From positions 3,162,001 through 3,226,000 of the forward strand of contig NZ_CP020737.1 of the NCBI RefSeq assembly GCF_002097715.1: 64,000 bases of DNA. Direction: 5' to 3'. The translations under genes were made by a program, and so were the position numbers. This DNA is from Burkholderia ubonensis subsp. mesacidophila (GTDB lineage Bacteria; Pseudomonadota; Gammaproteobacteria; Burkholderiales; Burkholderiaceae). The notes below the pieces were generated by a model. The model saw nothing but the letters and a program-made list of their open reading frames with translations. It did not search any database and was not told the origin of the DNA. Of the stretch, positions 28,853 to 38,275 are shown piece after piece (position 1 is the stretch's first letter; every line of letters begins with the position of its first letter).

Positions 28853-29266
28853 TCAGTGGCAGTGGCCGTGCGGCGTGCCCGCCGCCGGCATCGGGGCGTC
28901 ACGCTCGACGCCCGCCGCCTGCAGTTTGTCGAAATAGTCGCGCCAGAGCGCATCCTGCTGCGTCGCCAGCTGGTACAGCAGGTCCCACGAATAGATGCCG
29001 GTCGAATGACCGTCGGAGAAGGTCGGCTGCAGCGCGTAGTTGCCGACGCCCTCGAGCGCGGTGATCGACACTTCGCGCTTGCCGGTCTGCAGGGTTTCCT
29101 GGCCGGGCCCGTGGCCGCGCACCTCCGCCGACGGCGAGTACACGCGCATCAGCTCGAACGGGATCCGGTAGTTCTCGCCGTTCGGATACTGCAATTCGAG
29201 CACGCGCGACACCGCGTGCACGACGACGCCCGACGGAATCGGGGTCGTGGAAGTCAAACCGCTCAT
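28853..29266 (-). CDS. DUF971 / gamma-butyrobetaine hydroxylase-like N-terminal domain protein
   Basis: This 137-residue protein is made of a single DUF971 domain ([32 protein letters not shown] split at ~22-52; later [11 protein letters not shown]). In eukaryotes the domain is the N-terminal part of gamma-butyrobetaine hydroxylase; bacterial stand-alone forms are linked to Fe-S proteins. The function is unknown here. It ends HGHCH, a possible metal-binding tail. Its ATG overlaps the HIT gene stop by 4 bases (ATGA), so the two are translationally coupled. Confidence 0.82.
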   Translation of the reverse strand: MSGLTSTTPIPSGVVVHAVSRVLELQYPNGENYRIPFELMRVYSPSAEVRGHGPGQETLQTGKREVSITALEGVGNYALQPTFSDGHSTGIYSWDLLYQLATQQDALWRDYFDKLQAAGVERDAPMPAAGTPHGHCH

Positions 29267-29706
29267 GATTGCCTCGAATCGGTCACTCGTTGAATCTCTT
29301 CACGCACCGCATTGTGCAACAGCGTGGCCTGCGCGGCGCGCGAGCGCAGCAGCGCCTCGGATACGCTGCGCTGCCGCGGCGCCCAGACGGGCTGCGGGAA
29401 ATGCGCGTCGTTCGAGAAGCGCGGGATCACGTGCCAGTGCACGTGCGGCACCATGTTGCCGAGGCTCGCGAGGTTCACCTTGTTCGGCTGCATCACGCGC
29501 CGCACCGCGCGCTCGACCGCGCAGACGACGTCCATCACGCGGGCGCGCTCGGCGTCGCCGAGGTCGGAGAACTCGGCGACGTGCGCGCCCCAGATCACCC
29601 GGCAAAAGCCCGGGTAGTCGTGCTCGCCCGTCGCGAGGACGACGCGCAGCGCGTCGTCCTGCCAGAGCACCTCGCCGCCGTCTTCACGGCAAAACACGCA
29701 TTCCAT
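29263..29706 (-). CDS. HIT family nucleotide hydrolase/transferase
   Basis: This 147-residue histidine-triad protein has the motif HVHWHVIPR (HxHxH) near residue 85 and an N-terminal CVFCREDGG pair that could bind zinc. HIT proteins hydrolyse dinucleotide or AMP-linked substrates. The start at 29706 is chosen because GGGAG lies six bases before it, although an ATG eight codons upstream (29730) is possible. It is coupled to the DUF971 gene. Confidence 0.85.
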   Translation of the reverse strand: MECVFCREDGGEVLWQDDALRVVLATGEHDYPGFCRVIWGAHVAEFSDLGDAERARVMDVVCAVERAVRRVMQPNKVNLASLGNMVPHVHWHVIPRFSNDAHFPQPVWAPRQRSVSEALLRSRAAQATLLHNAVREEIQRVTDSRQS

Positions 29707-29737
29707 CGTCGCTCCCAGTCGTGCGGTCATGCCCGCA

Positions 29738-32700
29738 TTAGACCAGCACGCGCTCGATCCCGCCATTGTTTGCGCGTGCGACGTAGTCGACCATCCAGTT
29801 CTCGCCGAGCACCTGGCGCGCGATCTCGACGACGATGTAGTCGGCTTCGATGTTCGCGTCCTCGTTGTAGCGCGACAAGCCCTGCAGGCACGACGGGCAG
29901 CTCGTCAGGATCTTCACGTCCGCGCCGCCATTCATGGCAGGGGCCGGCGCCGGCGCGTCGCCGGCCACGACCGGGATGCTGCGCAGTTTCGCCGCGCCCT
30001 TGCGGATCTCCTCTTCCTTGCGGAAGCGGACCTGCGTCGACACGTCCGGCCGCGTGACCGCGAGCGTGCCCGACTCGCCGCAGCAGCGCTCGTTCTTCTC
30101 GATCTTGTAGCCGTCCTTGTCCGAGCCCATCAGCTCGTTGACGAGCTTGACCGGGTCCATCGTCTTGATCGGCGTGTGGCACGGGTCGTGGTACATGTAG
30201 CGCGTGCCCTTCACGCCGTCGAGCTTCATCCCCTTCTCGAGCAGGAACTCGTGGATGTCGATGATCCGGCAGCCCGGGAAGATCTTGTCGAATTCATAGC
30301 CGGCGAGCTGGTCGTAGCAGGTGCCGCACGACACGACCACCGTCTTGATGTCGAGGTAGTTCAGCGTGTTCGCGACCCGGTGGAACAGCACGCGGTTGTC
30401 GGTGACGATCTTCTCGGCCTTGTCGTACTGGCCCGCGCCGCGCTGCGGATAGCCGCAGCACAGGTAGCCCGGCGGCAGCACGGTCTGCACGCCCGCTTCC
30501 CACAGCATCGCCTGCGTCGCCAGCCCGACCTGCGAGAACAGGCGCTCGGAGCCGCAGCCCGGGAAGTAGAACACCGCTTCCGAATCGACGGTCGTCGACT
30601 TCGGGTTGCGGATGATCGGCACGATCTTGTTGTCCTCGATGTCGAGCAGCGCGCGCGCCGTCTTCTTCGGCAGGTTGCCCGGCATCTTCTTGTTGACGAA
30701 GTGGATCACCTGCTCGACGACGGGCGGCTTGCCGGTCGTGGCGGGCGGATGCTGCGTCTGCTTCGTCACGACCTTCTTCAGCATGTCGTTCGCGAAGCGC
30801 TGCACCTTGTAGCCGACGCCCATCATCACGCCGCGCGCGGCGTTGATCGTCTGCGGATTGGTCGCGTTCAGGAAGAACATGCCCGCGGCCTGGCCCGGGT
30901 TGAACTTCTTCTTGCCCATCTTGCGCAGCAGGTTGCGCATGTTCATCGTCACGTCGCCGAAGTCGATCTTCACCGGGCACGGCGTCGCGCACTTGTGGCA
31001 GACCGTGCAGTGGTCGGCCACGTCGTTGAACTCGTCCCAGTGCTTGATCGACACGCCGCGGCGGGTCTGTTCCTCGTACAGGAACGCCTCGACCAGCAGC
31101 GACGTCGCGAGGATCTTGTTGCGCGGGCTGTACAGCAGGTTCGCGCGCGGCACGTGGGTCGCGCACACCGGCTTGCACTTGCCGCAGCGCAGGCAGTCCT
31201 TCACCGAATCGGCGATCGCGCCGATGTCGGACTGCTGCATGATCAGCGACTCGTAGCCCATCAGCCCGAAGCTCGGCGTGTACGCGTTGCGCAGGTCCGC
31301 GCCGTCGAGCAGCTTGCCCTTGTTGAAGCGGCCGTTCGGGTCGACGCGCTGCTTGTACGCGCGGAATTCGGCGATCTCGTCGTCGGTCAGGAACTCGAGC
31401 TTCGTGATGCCGATCCCGTGCTCGCCGGAGATCACGCCGTCGAGCGAACGCGCGAGCGTCATGATGCGCGCGACCGCCGCGTGGGCGTCCTGCAGCATCT
31501 CGTAGTTGTCGGAGTTGACCGGCAGGTTCGTGTGGACGTTGCCGTCGCCCGCGTGCATGTGCAGCGCGACGAACACGCGGCCGCGCAGCACCTGCTTGTG
31601 GATCGCCTGCGCCTCGTCGAGGATCGGCTTGAACGCGCCGCCGTTGAAGATCGCGCGCAGTTCCGCGCGGATCTCCTGCTTCCACGAGATCCGCACCGTG
31701 CGGTCCTGCGTGATGTGGAACACGTTCACGCCCGGCTGCGCGTCGACGCGGTCCGCGAACTTCTCGGTGAGCGCCTCGTAGCCGAGCTGCACGAGGTAGT
31801 GCTGCGCCTCGCGCAGCGGCTGGTCGAGCCGGTCGCGCACGAATTCCCAGCGTGCGCGCACGCGCTTGAGCAGTTCCAGCGCCTGCTGCACGCGGTCTTC
31901 CAGCAGCTCGGCGCTCGGGATCTCGTTCGCGTCGTCGGTCTTGCCGAGCGGCAGGTTGCCGTTCGTGAAGAACGCTTCCAGCGCGTCGACGAGCTGCAGC
32001 TTGTTCTTCAGCGACAGCTCGATGTTGATCCGCTCGATGCCGTCGGTGTACTCGCCCATCCGGTTCAGCGGGATGACGACGTCCTCGTTGATCTTGAACG
32101 CGTTGGTGTGCTTCGCGATCGCGGCCGTGCGGCTGCGGTCGAGCCAGAAGCGCTTGCGCGCCTCGGCGCTGACCGCGACGAAGCCTTCGCCGCTCTTGCC
32201 GTTGGCCATCCGCACGACTTCGGACGTCGCGTGCGCGACCGCGTCGGCGTCGTCGCCGACGATGTCGCCGATCAGCACCATCTTCGGGAACGCGTTGCGC
32301 TTGCTCTTCGTCGCATAGCCGACCGCGCGCAGGTAGCGCTCGTCGAGGTGCTCGAGGCCGGCGAGGATCGCGCCGCCCTGCTTCGACGTCTCGAACAGGT
32401 AGTCCTTGATCTCGACGATGCTCGGGATCGCCTCGCGCGCCTGGCCGAAGAATTCGAGGCAGACGGTGCGCGTGTGCGCGGGCATCTTGTGCAGCACCCA
32501 GCGCGCGGACGTGATCAGGCCGTCGCAGCCTTCCTTCTGCACGCCCGGCAGGCCGGCGAGGAACTTGTCGGTGACGTCCTTGCCGAGGCCTTCCTTGCGA
32601 AACCGGCGGCCCTCGATCTCGAGCATCTCGCTCTTCAGCAGCTTCTCGCCCGGCGCATACGCGCCGTCGAACCACTTCAGCTCGAAACGCGCGACCGGGA

Positions 32701-33763
32701 TGTCGTGGATCTTGCCCTGGTTGTGCTCGTGGCGCGTGACTTCGAGCCAGTTGCCGTCGGGGTCGACCATCCGCCACCAGGCCAGGTTGTCGAGCGCGGT
32801 GCCCCACAGCACGGCCTTCTTGCCGCCCGCGTTCATCGCGACGTTGCCGCCGATGCAGGACGCGTCGAGCGAGGTCGGATCGACCGCGAACACGTAGCCG
32901 GCCGCTTCGGCCGCCTCGGTCACGCGGCGCGTGACGACGCCCGCGCCGGAGAAGATCGTCGGCACCTTGTGCGCCACGCCCGGCAGCTCGGTCAGCTCGA
33001 CCGCGCCGAGCTGCTCCAGTTTTTCGGTGTTGATCACCGCCGAGAACGGCGTGAGCGGCACCGCGCCGCCCGTGTAGCCGGTGCCGCCGCCGCGCGGGAT
33101 CACCGTCAGGCCGAGTTCGAAGCAGGCCTTGATCAGGCCCGCGATTTCCGCTTCGGTGTCCGGGGTCAGCACGACGAACGGGTACTCGACGCGCCAGTCG
33201 GTCGCGTCGGTCACGTGGGACACGCGCGACAGCCCGTCGAAGCGGATGTTGTCCTTCTGCGTGCAGCGGCCGAGCGCCTTGGTCGCGCGGCGGCGCAGCT
33301 CGGCCATCTTGTCGAATTCGTCCGCGAACTCGTCGACCGCGCGCTGCGCGGCGGCCTCGAGCATCCCGACGCGCACCGCGCGCTCGCGGCCTGCGTCGTC
33401 CTGGTGCGCGGTAAGGTCGGCATGGCGGCGCTTCTCGATCTCGCCCAGGCGGTGATTCAGCGCCTCGATCAGCAGCGCGCGGCGCTTCGGGTTGTCGAGC
33501 AGGTCGTCCTGCAGGTACGGGTTGCGGCGCACGACCCAGATGTCGCCCAGCACTTCGTACAGCATCCGGGCCGAGCGGCCGGTGCGGCGCTCGGCACGCA
33601 GCTCGTCGAGCACGGCCCAGGCTTCCTCGCCCAGCAGGCGAATCACGATCTCGCGATCGGAGAACGAGGTGTAGTTGTACGGGATCTCGCGCAGGCGGGG
33701 TGCGGGGTCGGCGGCGACGGCAGCAGCCGCGCCATGCGGATCGAAAACTTGTGGTGCGTTCAT
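29738..33763 (-). CDS. Large FAD-linked dehydrogenase with DUF3683 and Fe-S/CCG domains
   Basis: This 1341-residue soluble protein has, in order: an N-terminal DUF3683-type region (~1-190), an FAD-binding PCMH-type domain with [14 protein letters not shown] (~220), an FAD-oxidase C-terminal domain (to ~780), two 4Fe-4S clusters ([11 protein letters not shown] ~856 and [11 protein letters not shown] ~919), and two CCG heterodisulfide-reductase-like segments ([23 protein letters not shown] ~1191, CCGESG). It resembles YdiJ/D-2-hydroxyacid (lactate or 2-hydroxyglutarate) dehydrogenases, which pass electrons to quinone. It is longer than YdiJ because of the N-terminal domain. The substrate is not known. 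Confidence 0.85.
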   Translation of the reverse strand: MNAPQVFDPHGAAAAVAADPAPRLREIPYNYTSFSDREIVIRLLGEEAWAVLDELRAERRTGRSARMLYEVLGDIWVVRRNPYLQDDLLDNPKRRALLIEALNHRLGEIEKRRHADLTAHQDDAGRERAVRVGMLEAAAQRAVDEFADEFDKMAELRRRATKALGRCTQKDNIRFDGLSRVSHVTDATDWRVEYPFVVLTPDTEAEIAGLIKACFELGLTVIPRGGGTGYTGGAVPLTPFSAVINTEKLEQLGAVELTELPGVAHKVPTIFSGAGVVTRRVTEAAEAAGYVFAVDPTSLDASCIGGNVAMNAGGKKAVLWGTALDNLAWWRMVDPDGNWLEVTRHEHNQGKIHDIPVARFELKWFDGAYAPGEKLLKSEMLEIEGRRFRKEGLGKDVTDKFLAGLPGVQKEGCDGLITSARWVLHKMPAHTRTVCLEFFGQAREAIPSIVEIKDYLFETSKQGGAILAGLEHLDERYLRAVGYATKSKRNAFPKMVLIGDIVGDDADAVAHATSEVVRMANGKSGEGFVAVSAEARKRFWLDRSRTAAIAKHTNAFKINEDVVIPLNRMGEYTDGIERINIELSLKNKLQLVDALEAFFTNGNLPLGKTDDANEIPSAELLEDRVQQALELLKRVRARWEFVRDRLDQPLREAQHYLVQLGYEALTEKFADRVDAQPGVNVFHITQDRTVRISWKQEIRAELRAIFNGGAFKPILDEAQAIHKQVLRGRVFVALHMHAGDGNVHTNLPVNSDNYEMLQDAHAAVARIMTLARSLDGVISGEHGIGITKLEFLTDDEIAEFRAYKQRVDPNGRFNKGKLLDGADLRNAYTPSFGLMGYESLIMQQSDIGAIADSVKDCLRCGKCKPVCATHVPRANLLYSPRNKILATSLLVEAFLYEEQTRRGVSIKHWDEFNDVADHCTVCHKCATPCPVKIDFGDVTMNMRNLLRKMGKKKFNPGQAAGMFFLNATNPQTINAARGVMMGVGYKVQRFANDMLKKVVTKQTQHPPATTGKPPVVEQVIHFVNKKMPGNLPKKTARALLDIEDNKIVPIIRNPKSTTVDSEAVFYFPGCGSERLFSQVGLATQAMLWEAGVQTVLPPGYLCCGYPQRGAGQYDKAEKIVTDNRVLFHRVANTLNYLDIKTVVVSCGTCYDQLAGYEFDKIFPGCRIIDIHEFLLEKGMKLDGVKGTRYMYHDPCHTPIKTMDPVKLVNELMGSDKDGYKIEKNERCCGESGTLAVTRPDVSTQVRFRKEEEIRKGAAKLRSIPVVAGDAPAPAPAMNGGADVKILTSCPSCLQGLSRYNEDANIEADYIVVEIARQVLGENWMVDYVARANNGGIERVLV

Positions 33764-34314
33764 GTTCGGACGACTCGGAGGGCCGAAACACCGGGCAACG
33801 GGCGTCGGCAAGCGCGTGGGCGCAATCTTGGGGAAATCTGTTCTAGTACCAGGCGGGCAACTGCGTTGCATGGAACCGGAGCAAGCGCTGAAGCGCCCAC
33901 TCCGGTCGACACGGCCTGGCGGCGCTCGGAGCCATCAACACGATCGCGCGCGGCGCGCATGCCGTTCCGCCGCGGGGCTGGCTGCGCGCGGCGACGGCTT
34001 CAAAAGGGCGATCCGAGGGTGCCTCTGCATCTTCCGATCCTTGATTCAAAACGGAATTCTAACCCATGATCGGGCCTCGCGTGAGACCCGGGACCAGCCG
34101 TGTGGATATCAGCGGAAGGCCCGCCGGCCGGGGCCCGAAGCGGTTTCGGGCCGCCATTCGCCGTCCGGCCGGTCGGTAACCGGCCGGTTAAGCCCGCCGG
34201 GCCGTCGTTGCATCGCCGCAAACGTACTCGACACGCATGCATTCCGTATGAAAACAGACCCCAGGCGCTATCATTGATCTTTTACGTCTGCATCCGCACT
34301 GCACGCGAGCGCCC
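33764..34314. other. 551-base intergenic region with repeat element and hairpin
   Basis: This gap lies between the leftward FAD dehydrogenase and rightward ilvA and has no supportable gene. It contains copy 1 of a repeated hairpin element (33867-33909) and a perfect 9-bp stem-loop, CCGGCCGGT / ACCGGCCGG (34165-34173 and 34179-34187). Both promoters of the divergent genes must lie here; A/T-rich sequence near 34250-34280 is a plausible place for the ilvA promoter. Confidence 0.6.
33867..33909. repeat. Repeated hairpin element, copy 1
   Basis: This element matches 43527-43569 at 39 of 43 positions without gaps. It can fold with an outer stem ACCGGAG / CTCCGGT, a 3x3 internal loop and an inner stem GCGC(TGAA)GCGC. 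It lies about 104 bases upstream of the FAD dehydrogenase start and 406 bases upstream of ilvA. Confidence 0.8.
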
Positions 34315-35838
34315 ATGGCATCCCACGATTATCTGAAGAAAATCCTCACCGCGCGCGTCTACGACGTCGCGATCGAGACAGAGCTCGAACCGGCCCGCAA
34401 CCTGTCGGCCCGGCTGCACAACCCCGTCTACCTGAAGCGCGAGGACAACCAGCCGGTGTTCTCGTTCAAGCTGCGCGGCGCGTACAACAAGATGGCGCAC
34501 ATTCCGCCCGACGCGCTCGCGCGCGGCGTGATCACCGCGTCGGCGGGCAATCATGCGCAGGGCGTCGCGTTCTCGGCGGCCCGGATGGGCGTGAAGGCCG
34601 TGATCGTCGTGCCGGTCACGACGCCGCAGGTGAAGGTCGACGCGGTGCGCGCGCACGGCGGCCCGAGCGTCGAGGTGATCCAGGCGGGCGAGTCGTACAG
34701 CGACGCGTACGCGCACGCGGTCAAGGTGCAGGAGGCGCGCGGCCTCACGTTCGTCCACCCGTTCGACGATCCTTACGTGATCGCCGGCCAGGGCACCATC
34801 GCGATGGAGATCCTGCGCCAGCACCAGGGCCCGATTCACGCGATCTTCGTGCCGATCGGCGGCGGCGGACTCGCGTCCGGCGTCGCCGCGTACGTGAAGG
34901 CGGTGCGCCCGGAGATCAAGGTGATCGGCGTGCAGGCCGAGGATTCGTGCGCGATGGCGCAGTCGCTGAAGGCGGGCGAACGCATCGAGTTGGCCGAGGT
35001 CGGCCTGTTCGCGGACGGCACCGCGGTGAAGCTCGTCGGCGAGGAAACCTTCCGGCTCTGCAGCGAATATCTCGACGGCGTCGTGACGGTCGACACCGAC
35101 GCGCTGTGCGCGGCGATCAAGGACGTGTTCCAGGACACCCGCAGCGTGCTCGAGCCGTCCGGCGCGCTCGCGGTCGCGGGCGCGAAGCTCTACGCGGAGC
35201 GCGAAGGCATCGAGAACCAGACGCTCGTCGCGGTCACGTCCGGCGCGAACATGAACTTCGACCGGATGCGCTTCGTCGCCGAGCGCGCCGAGGTCGGCGA
35301 GGCGCGCGAAGCGGTGTTCGCGGTGACGATCCCCGAGGAGCGCGGCAGCTTCAAGCGCTTCTGCTCGCTCGTCGGCGAGCGCAACGTCACCGAGTTCAAC
35401 TACCGGATCGCCGATGCGCAGGCCGCGCACATCTTCGTCGGCGTGCAGATCAAGCGCCGCGGCGAATCGGCGGAGATCGCCGCGAACTTCGAGTCGCACG
35501 GCTTCCGGACCGTCGACCTGACGCACGACGAGCTGTCGAAGGAGCACATCCGCTACATGGTCGGCGGCCGCTCGCCGCTCGCGCTCGACGAACGGCTGTT
35601 CCGCTTCGAATTCCCGGAGCGCCCGGGCGCGCTGATGAAGTTCCTGTCGTCGATGGCGCCTGACTGGAACATCAGCCTGTTCCATTACCGCAACCAGGGC
35701 GCGGACTACAGCTCGATCCTCGTCGGCCTGCAGGTGCCGCAGACCGACCGCGCGGAATTCGAGCGTTTCCTCGCGGCGCTCGGCTATCCGCACGTCGAAG
35801 AGAGCGGCAACCCGGCCTATCGCCTGTTCCTGTCCTGA
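34315..35838 (+). CDS. ilvA: Threonine ammonia-lyase (biosynthetic threonine dehydratase)
   Basis: This 507-residue PLP enzyme has the cofactor Lys in [12 protein letters not shown] (~residue 50), the glycine loop IGGGGLASG (~180-188) and two ACT-like regulatory domains in the C-terminal third (~330-420 and ~425-505). This is the length and layout of the isoleucine-inhibited biosynthetic form rather than the short catabolic TdcB. It deaminates threonine to 2-oxobutanoate for isoleucine synthesis. It is followed after 11 bases by queF. Confidence 0.95.
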   Translation: MASHDYLKKILTARVYDVAIETELEPARNLSARLHNPVYLKREDNQPVFSFKLRGAYNKMAHIPPDALARGVITASAGNHAQGVAFSAARMGVKAVIVVPVTTPQVKVDAVRAHGGPSVEVIQAGESYSDAYAHAVKVQEARGLTFVHPFDDPYVIAGQGTIAMEILRQHQGPIHAIFVPIGGGGLASGVAAYVKAVRPEIKVIGVQAEDSCAMAQSLKAGERIELAEVGLFADGTAVKLVGEETFRLCSEYLDGVVTVDTDALCAAIKDVFQDTRSVLEPSGALAVAGAKLYAEREGIENQTLVAVTSGANMNFDRMRFVAERAEVGEAREAVFAVTIPEERGSFKRFCSLVGERNVTEFNYRIADAQAAHIFVGVQIKRRGESAEIAANFESHGFRTVDLTHDELSKEHIRYMVGGRSPLALDERLFRFEFPERPGALMKFLSSMAPDWNISLFHYRNQGADYSSILVGLQVPQTDRAEFERFLAALGYPHVEESGNPAYRLFLS

Positions 35839-35849
35839 GCGAGCCCATC

Positions 35850-36674
35850 ATGAATCCCGAACACTCCCCGCTCGGCAAGGCAACCGTCTACGCGAACCAG
35901 TACGACGCGTCGCTGCTGTTCCCGATCCCGCGCGCCGGCGCGCGCGCGCAGATCGGCATCACGTCGGCGCTGCCGTTCTTCGGCACCGACATCTGGAACG
36001 CGTACGAGCTGTCGTGGCTCAACGCGCGCGGCAAGCCGCAAGTCGCGGTCGCGACGTTCTACGTGCCGGCCGAATCGCCGAACATCGTCGAATCGAAGTC
36101 GTTCAAGCTGTATCTCGGCGCGTTCGCGCAAACGAAGTTCGAGTCGATCGATGCGGTGCGCGACGCGCTGAAGCGTGACGTCTCGGCCGCGTGCGGCGCG
36201 AGCGTTTCCGTGCAGCTCGTGTCGCCGCACGATTTCGGCAAGCTCGAGATGGACGAGCTCGACGGGCTGTCGCTCGACCGGCTCGATCTCGACACCGACA
36301 TCTACGAGCCCGATCCGTCGCTGCTGACCGCCGCGCACGACGAGGCGCCGGTCGAGGAAACGCTCGTGTCCGACCTGCTGCGGTCGAACTGCCCGGTCAC
36401 CGGCCAGCCAGACTGGGGCAGCGTGCAGATCCACTACGTCGGGCCGCAGATCGACCACGCGGGCCTGCTGCGCTACATCATCTCGTTCCGCAATCACACG
36501 GGCTTTCACGAGCAGTGCGTCGAGCGGATCTTCCTCGACATCCTGCATGCGTGCAAACCGGTGAAGCTCGCGGTGTATGCGCGTTATACGCGCCGTGGCG
36601 GGCTCGATATCAACCCGTTCCGCACGAACTACAACCAGCCGATGCCGGATAACGCGCGGACGGCGCGGCAGTAA
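35850..36674 (+). CDS. queF: NADPH-dependent 7-cyano-7-deazaguanine reductase QueF
   Basis: This 274-residue protein is the long (YqfO/E. coli-like, two T-fold) QueF form. The catalytic Cys lies in [15 protein letters not shown] and the conserved Glu/His segment is [13 protein letters not shown]. It reduces preQ0 to preQ1 in queuosine tRNA modification. The gene order ilvA-queF with an 11-base gap suggests a shared transcript. It is the last gene before the A/T-richer accessory stretch. Confidence 0.95.
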   Translation: MNPEHSPLGKATVYANQYDASLLFPIPRAGARAQIGITSALPFFGTDIWNAYELSWLNARGKPQVAVATFYVPAESPNIVESKSFKLYLGAFAQTKFESIDAVRDALKRDVSAACGASVSVQLVSPHDFGKLEMDELDGLSLDRLDLDTDIYEPDPSLLTAAHDEAPVEETLVSDLLRSNCPVTGQPDWGSVQIHYVGPQIDHAGLLRYIISFRNHTGFHEQCVERIFLDILHACKPVKLAVYARYTRRGGLDINPFRTNYNQPMPDNARTARQ

Positions 36675-36717
36675 ACGAAGTGAAGCCGGCGGGCATTTCG
36701 CGGCCCGCCAATGCAGA

Positions 36718-36933
36718 CTACTTGCGGAAAAAGCGTCTCCGCGGACGCCAATCGATGCCGTGGCCGTCCAGTAGGCGTCTGAGTCGGCGGACTTCGCTCC
36801 CGAGCGCCACAAGCATCACGGCCATCACAACGGGCATCACCCACTCACCCGCATACCGGAAGGTCGCCCACGCAATACCCGCGAAGACGACGCCACAAAT
36901 CAGAAGCGCGACGCGATCTGCGATCCGACTCAT
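36718..36933 (-). CDS. Small two-helix membrane protein, unknown function
   Basis: I do not recognise this 71-residue protein. It starts MSRIADRVALLICGVVFAG with two hydrophobic helices (~8-25 and ~30-48), then a basic tail (RRLRRLLDGHGIDWRPRRRFFRK split), predicting an inner-membrane protein with a cytoplasmic positive end. Its ATG overlaps by 4 bases (ATGA) the stop of the upstream gene when that gene is read through its frameshift, which supports this start over a longer in-frame fusion. It ends the leftward accessory operon. Confidence 0.55.
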   Translation of the reverse strand: MSRIADRVALLICGVVFAGIAWATFRYAGEWVMPVVMAVMLVALGSEVRRLRRLLDGHGIDWRPRRRFFRK

Positions 36934-37317
36934 GCTGTTGCCTGTTGCGCGAGGCTCATCACGCGGTAGTGGTGCCGAGCTGTTCCCAGGGCAAACAGTT
37001 CCGGGGGCGAAGCCAGATGCCGCGCCAGCGCACCGACCTCGTGGCGCTGGCGGCCACGCGCGGCGCTCACGCACCGGTACCGGCGGCAGACCGCCGAAGG
37101 TGCGCGCGAAGCCGTTCTCGATATAGGCCAGCAGGCGCGTCAGCGTGTCCTGGTTTTCGTAGAGGTCGGCAAGCACGTCCTCATCCAGCGAATCGGGATC
37201 GATACGCTCAATGTGATCGAGCCGCAGGCGGATGATCTCCATCAACACGGCCCATTCGCCGATCAGCATCGGCAGGGTCATGTCACCGTGGCCATTCCTC
37301 TGATCGTTTACGTTCAT
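36930..37317 (-). pseudogene. Unknown gene with an apparent one-base frameshift near 37080
   Basis: From ATG 37317 the frame reads a plausible acidic helical protein (EWAVLMEIIRLRLDHIERID... to FGGLPP at ~79 codons), then turns into Pro/Arg/Ala-rich nonsense. Shifting by one base at about 37080 restores protein-like sequence (ALARHLASPPELFALGTA) that ends at a TGA overlapping the next ATG. The total of 388 bases is one more than a multiple of three, as expected for a single inserted base. The intact product would be ~128 residues. It is either a real mutation or a sequencing error. Function unknown. Confidence 0.55.
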
Positions 37318-37357
37318 GTCGCCGCCATCGGTTGCACACATCTGCAATCTCAGCCTT

Positions 37358-37711
37358 TCACGACAGCTCGGCCAATCGCCGGGCGTCCCATTTCCTTTCG
37401 ACGGCGGCGCGGTACAGCATTGCAAGCGTGATCGATTCCCGCTTGAGGCCGTGCGGCTTTCGAAGAACCCAACGCTGGAACAGCGAATAGAGCAGTCCCT
37501 CGCCTTCCATCAGAAAATATCTGTGGAAATCGAAGTCGCCCGTATCGACGGCAAAACGTTCGAAAAAGAGACCCATGAAATCGTTGGCTTCGTCGCCGGT
37601 TTGGCCAAGATCCTCCCAAAGCCTCGTGGCGGCGGATAGCGGCGCGGATTTTCCGAGCCCCGCCTCTGATCTGACGAAGGCTTCGATCTCGTCCCAACGC
37701 ACGTTTTCCAT
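37358..37711 (-). CDS. DUF1493 family protein
   Basis: This 117-residue acidic protein has the DUF1493 pattern: EIEAFVRSEAG near the start, TRLWEDLGQTGDEANDFMGLFFERFAVD (split, ~30-56) and YFLMEGEGLL. The LGQTGDEA segment resembles the region around the prosthetic-group site of acyl carrier proteins, but no Ser is in the expected place. Function is unknown. Its ATG shares one base with the stop of the small upstream ORF (TGATG). It belongs to the leftward amidase operon and could be an adaptor, immunity or unrelated cargo gene. Confidence 0.75.
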   Translation of the reverse strand: MENVRWDEIEAFVRSEAGLGKSAPLSAATRLWEDLGQTGDEANDFMGLFFERFAVDTGDFDFHRYFLMEGEGLLYSLFQRWVLRKPHGLKRESITLAMLYRAAVERKWDARRLAELS

Positions 37712-37833
37712 CAGAACACCTTGTCCTCTGGCTCGCGTCGAAATCGACGAGCCGGCAAATAATGTTCCGCGTGCCCCGGATGTCGATCCTTGAGCGGCCT
37801 AAGATCGATCAGCAAACTCGTATTGAGCAGCAT
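37711..37833 (-). CDS. Small ORF between the exported protein and DUF1493 genes
   Basis: This 40-residue ORF begins at ATG 37833, just after the stop of the exported protein gene, and ends by sharing a base with the DUF1493 start. The product (LLIDLRPLKDRHPGHAEHYL core) has no recognisable domain. Its reality is supported by the tight coupling on both sides and by normal codon use; a longer start at 37899 would overlap the upstream gene. It may be the remnant C-terminus of a larger protein. Confidence 0.45.
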   Translation of the reverse strand: MLLNTSLLIDLRPLKDRHPGHAEHYLPARRFRREPEDKVF

Positions 37834-37837
37834 CCCT

Positions 37838-38275
37838 CTAATTCGGCGCGAACACGTTGGCTCGGCACTTCGGACAATACAGGTAGCGTGTTCGGCCATC
37901 GGGCATGGAAACGAGACCGCGCCTTGCTTGGTCTATCCTCCATTTCGCCACACCACCATTCGCAAGATAGGCTTTGCCTTCGGCATAGCAATTTGCAGCG
38001 TCCAACTCATGGCTGTATTCCCGTTCGGTGACGCGGTTCGCGCGCTTAAAAAACGCGCTGACATCCGCCTGTCGAAGAACGAACGCGCGACACGTATCCG
38101 CCGTTTCGTACCCGCTGATATCAGCCGACCACGCACCGTTTTTGGTGATCTTGATTGACTCCGGCGCGACAGTGAGTCCTGTCTTGCTGGGCGACAAGCG
38201 ATCGGATAGCGTGCCCGCAACCGCGCTGTGGTTTAGCAGGAGTGCCAAGGTCAAAGCTGCGATCCGAGTCACCAT
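37838..38275 (-). CDS. Exported protein, candidate immunity partner of the amidase
   Basis: This 145-residue protein has a clear signal peptide (MVTRIAALTLALLLNHSAVA, cleavage after residue 20), so it is periplasmic. Cysteines occur in ADTCRAF, AANCYAE and a C-terminal YCPKC pair and may form disulfides. I do not recognise a domain. The ATG overlaps the amidase stop by 7 bases, so the two are made together. A periplasmic protein coupled to a peptidoglycan amidase is the standard layout of a secreted effector and its immunity protein; this role is inferred. Confidence 0.65.
   Translation of the reverse strand: MVTRIAALTLALLLNHSAVAGTLSDRLSPSKTGLTVAPESIKITKNGAWSADISGYETADTCRAFVLRQADVSAFFKRANRVTEREYSHELDAANCYAEGKAYLANGGVAKWRIDQARRGLVSMPDGRTRYLYCPKCRANVFAPN

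Noticed and set aside
29729..34069. A very long open frame on the plus strand opposite the FAD dehydrogenase
   Set aside because: It is antisense to a gene with intact FAD and Fe-S motifs, is Arg/Val/Asp-rich in the way of GC-rich shadow frames, and has no recognisable domain.
36718..37317. A single 199-residue protein fused in one frame
   Set aside because: The middle section reads as non-coding, and a one-base shift yields two proteins joined by an ATGA overlap, which is the better model.
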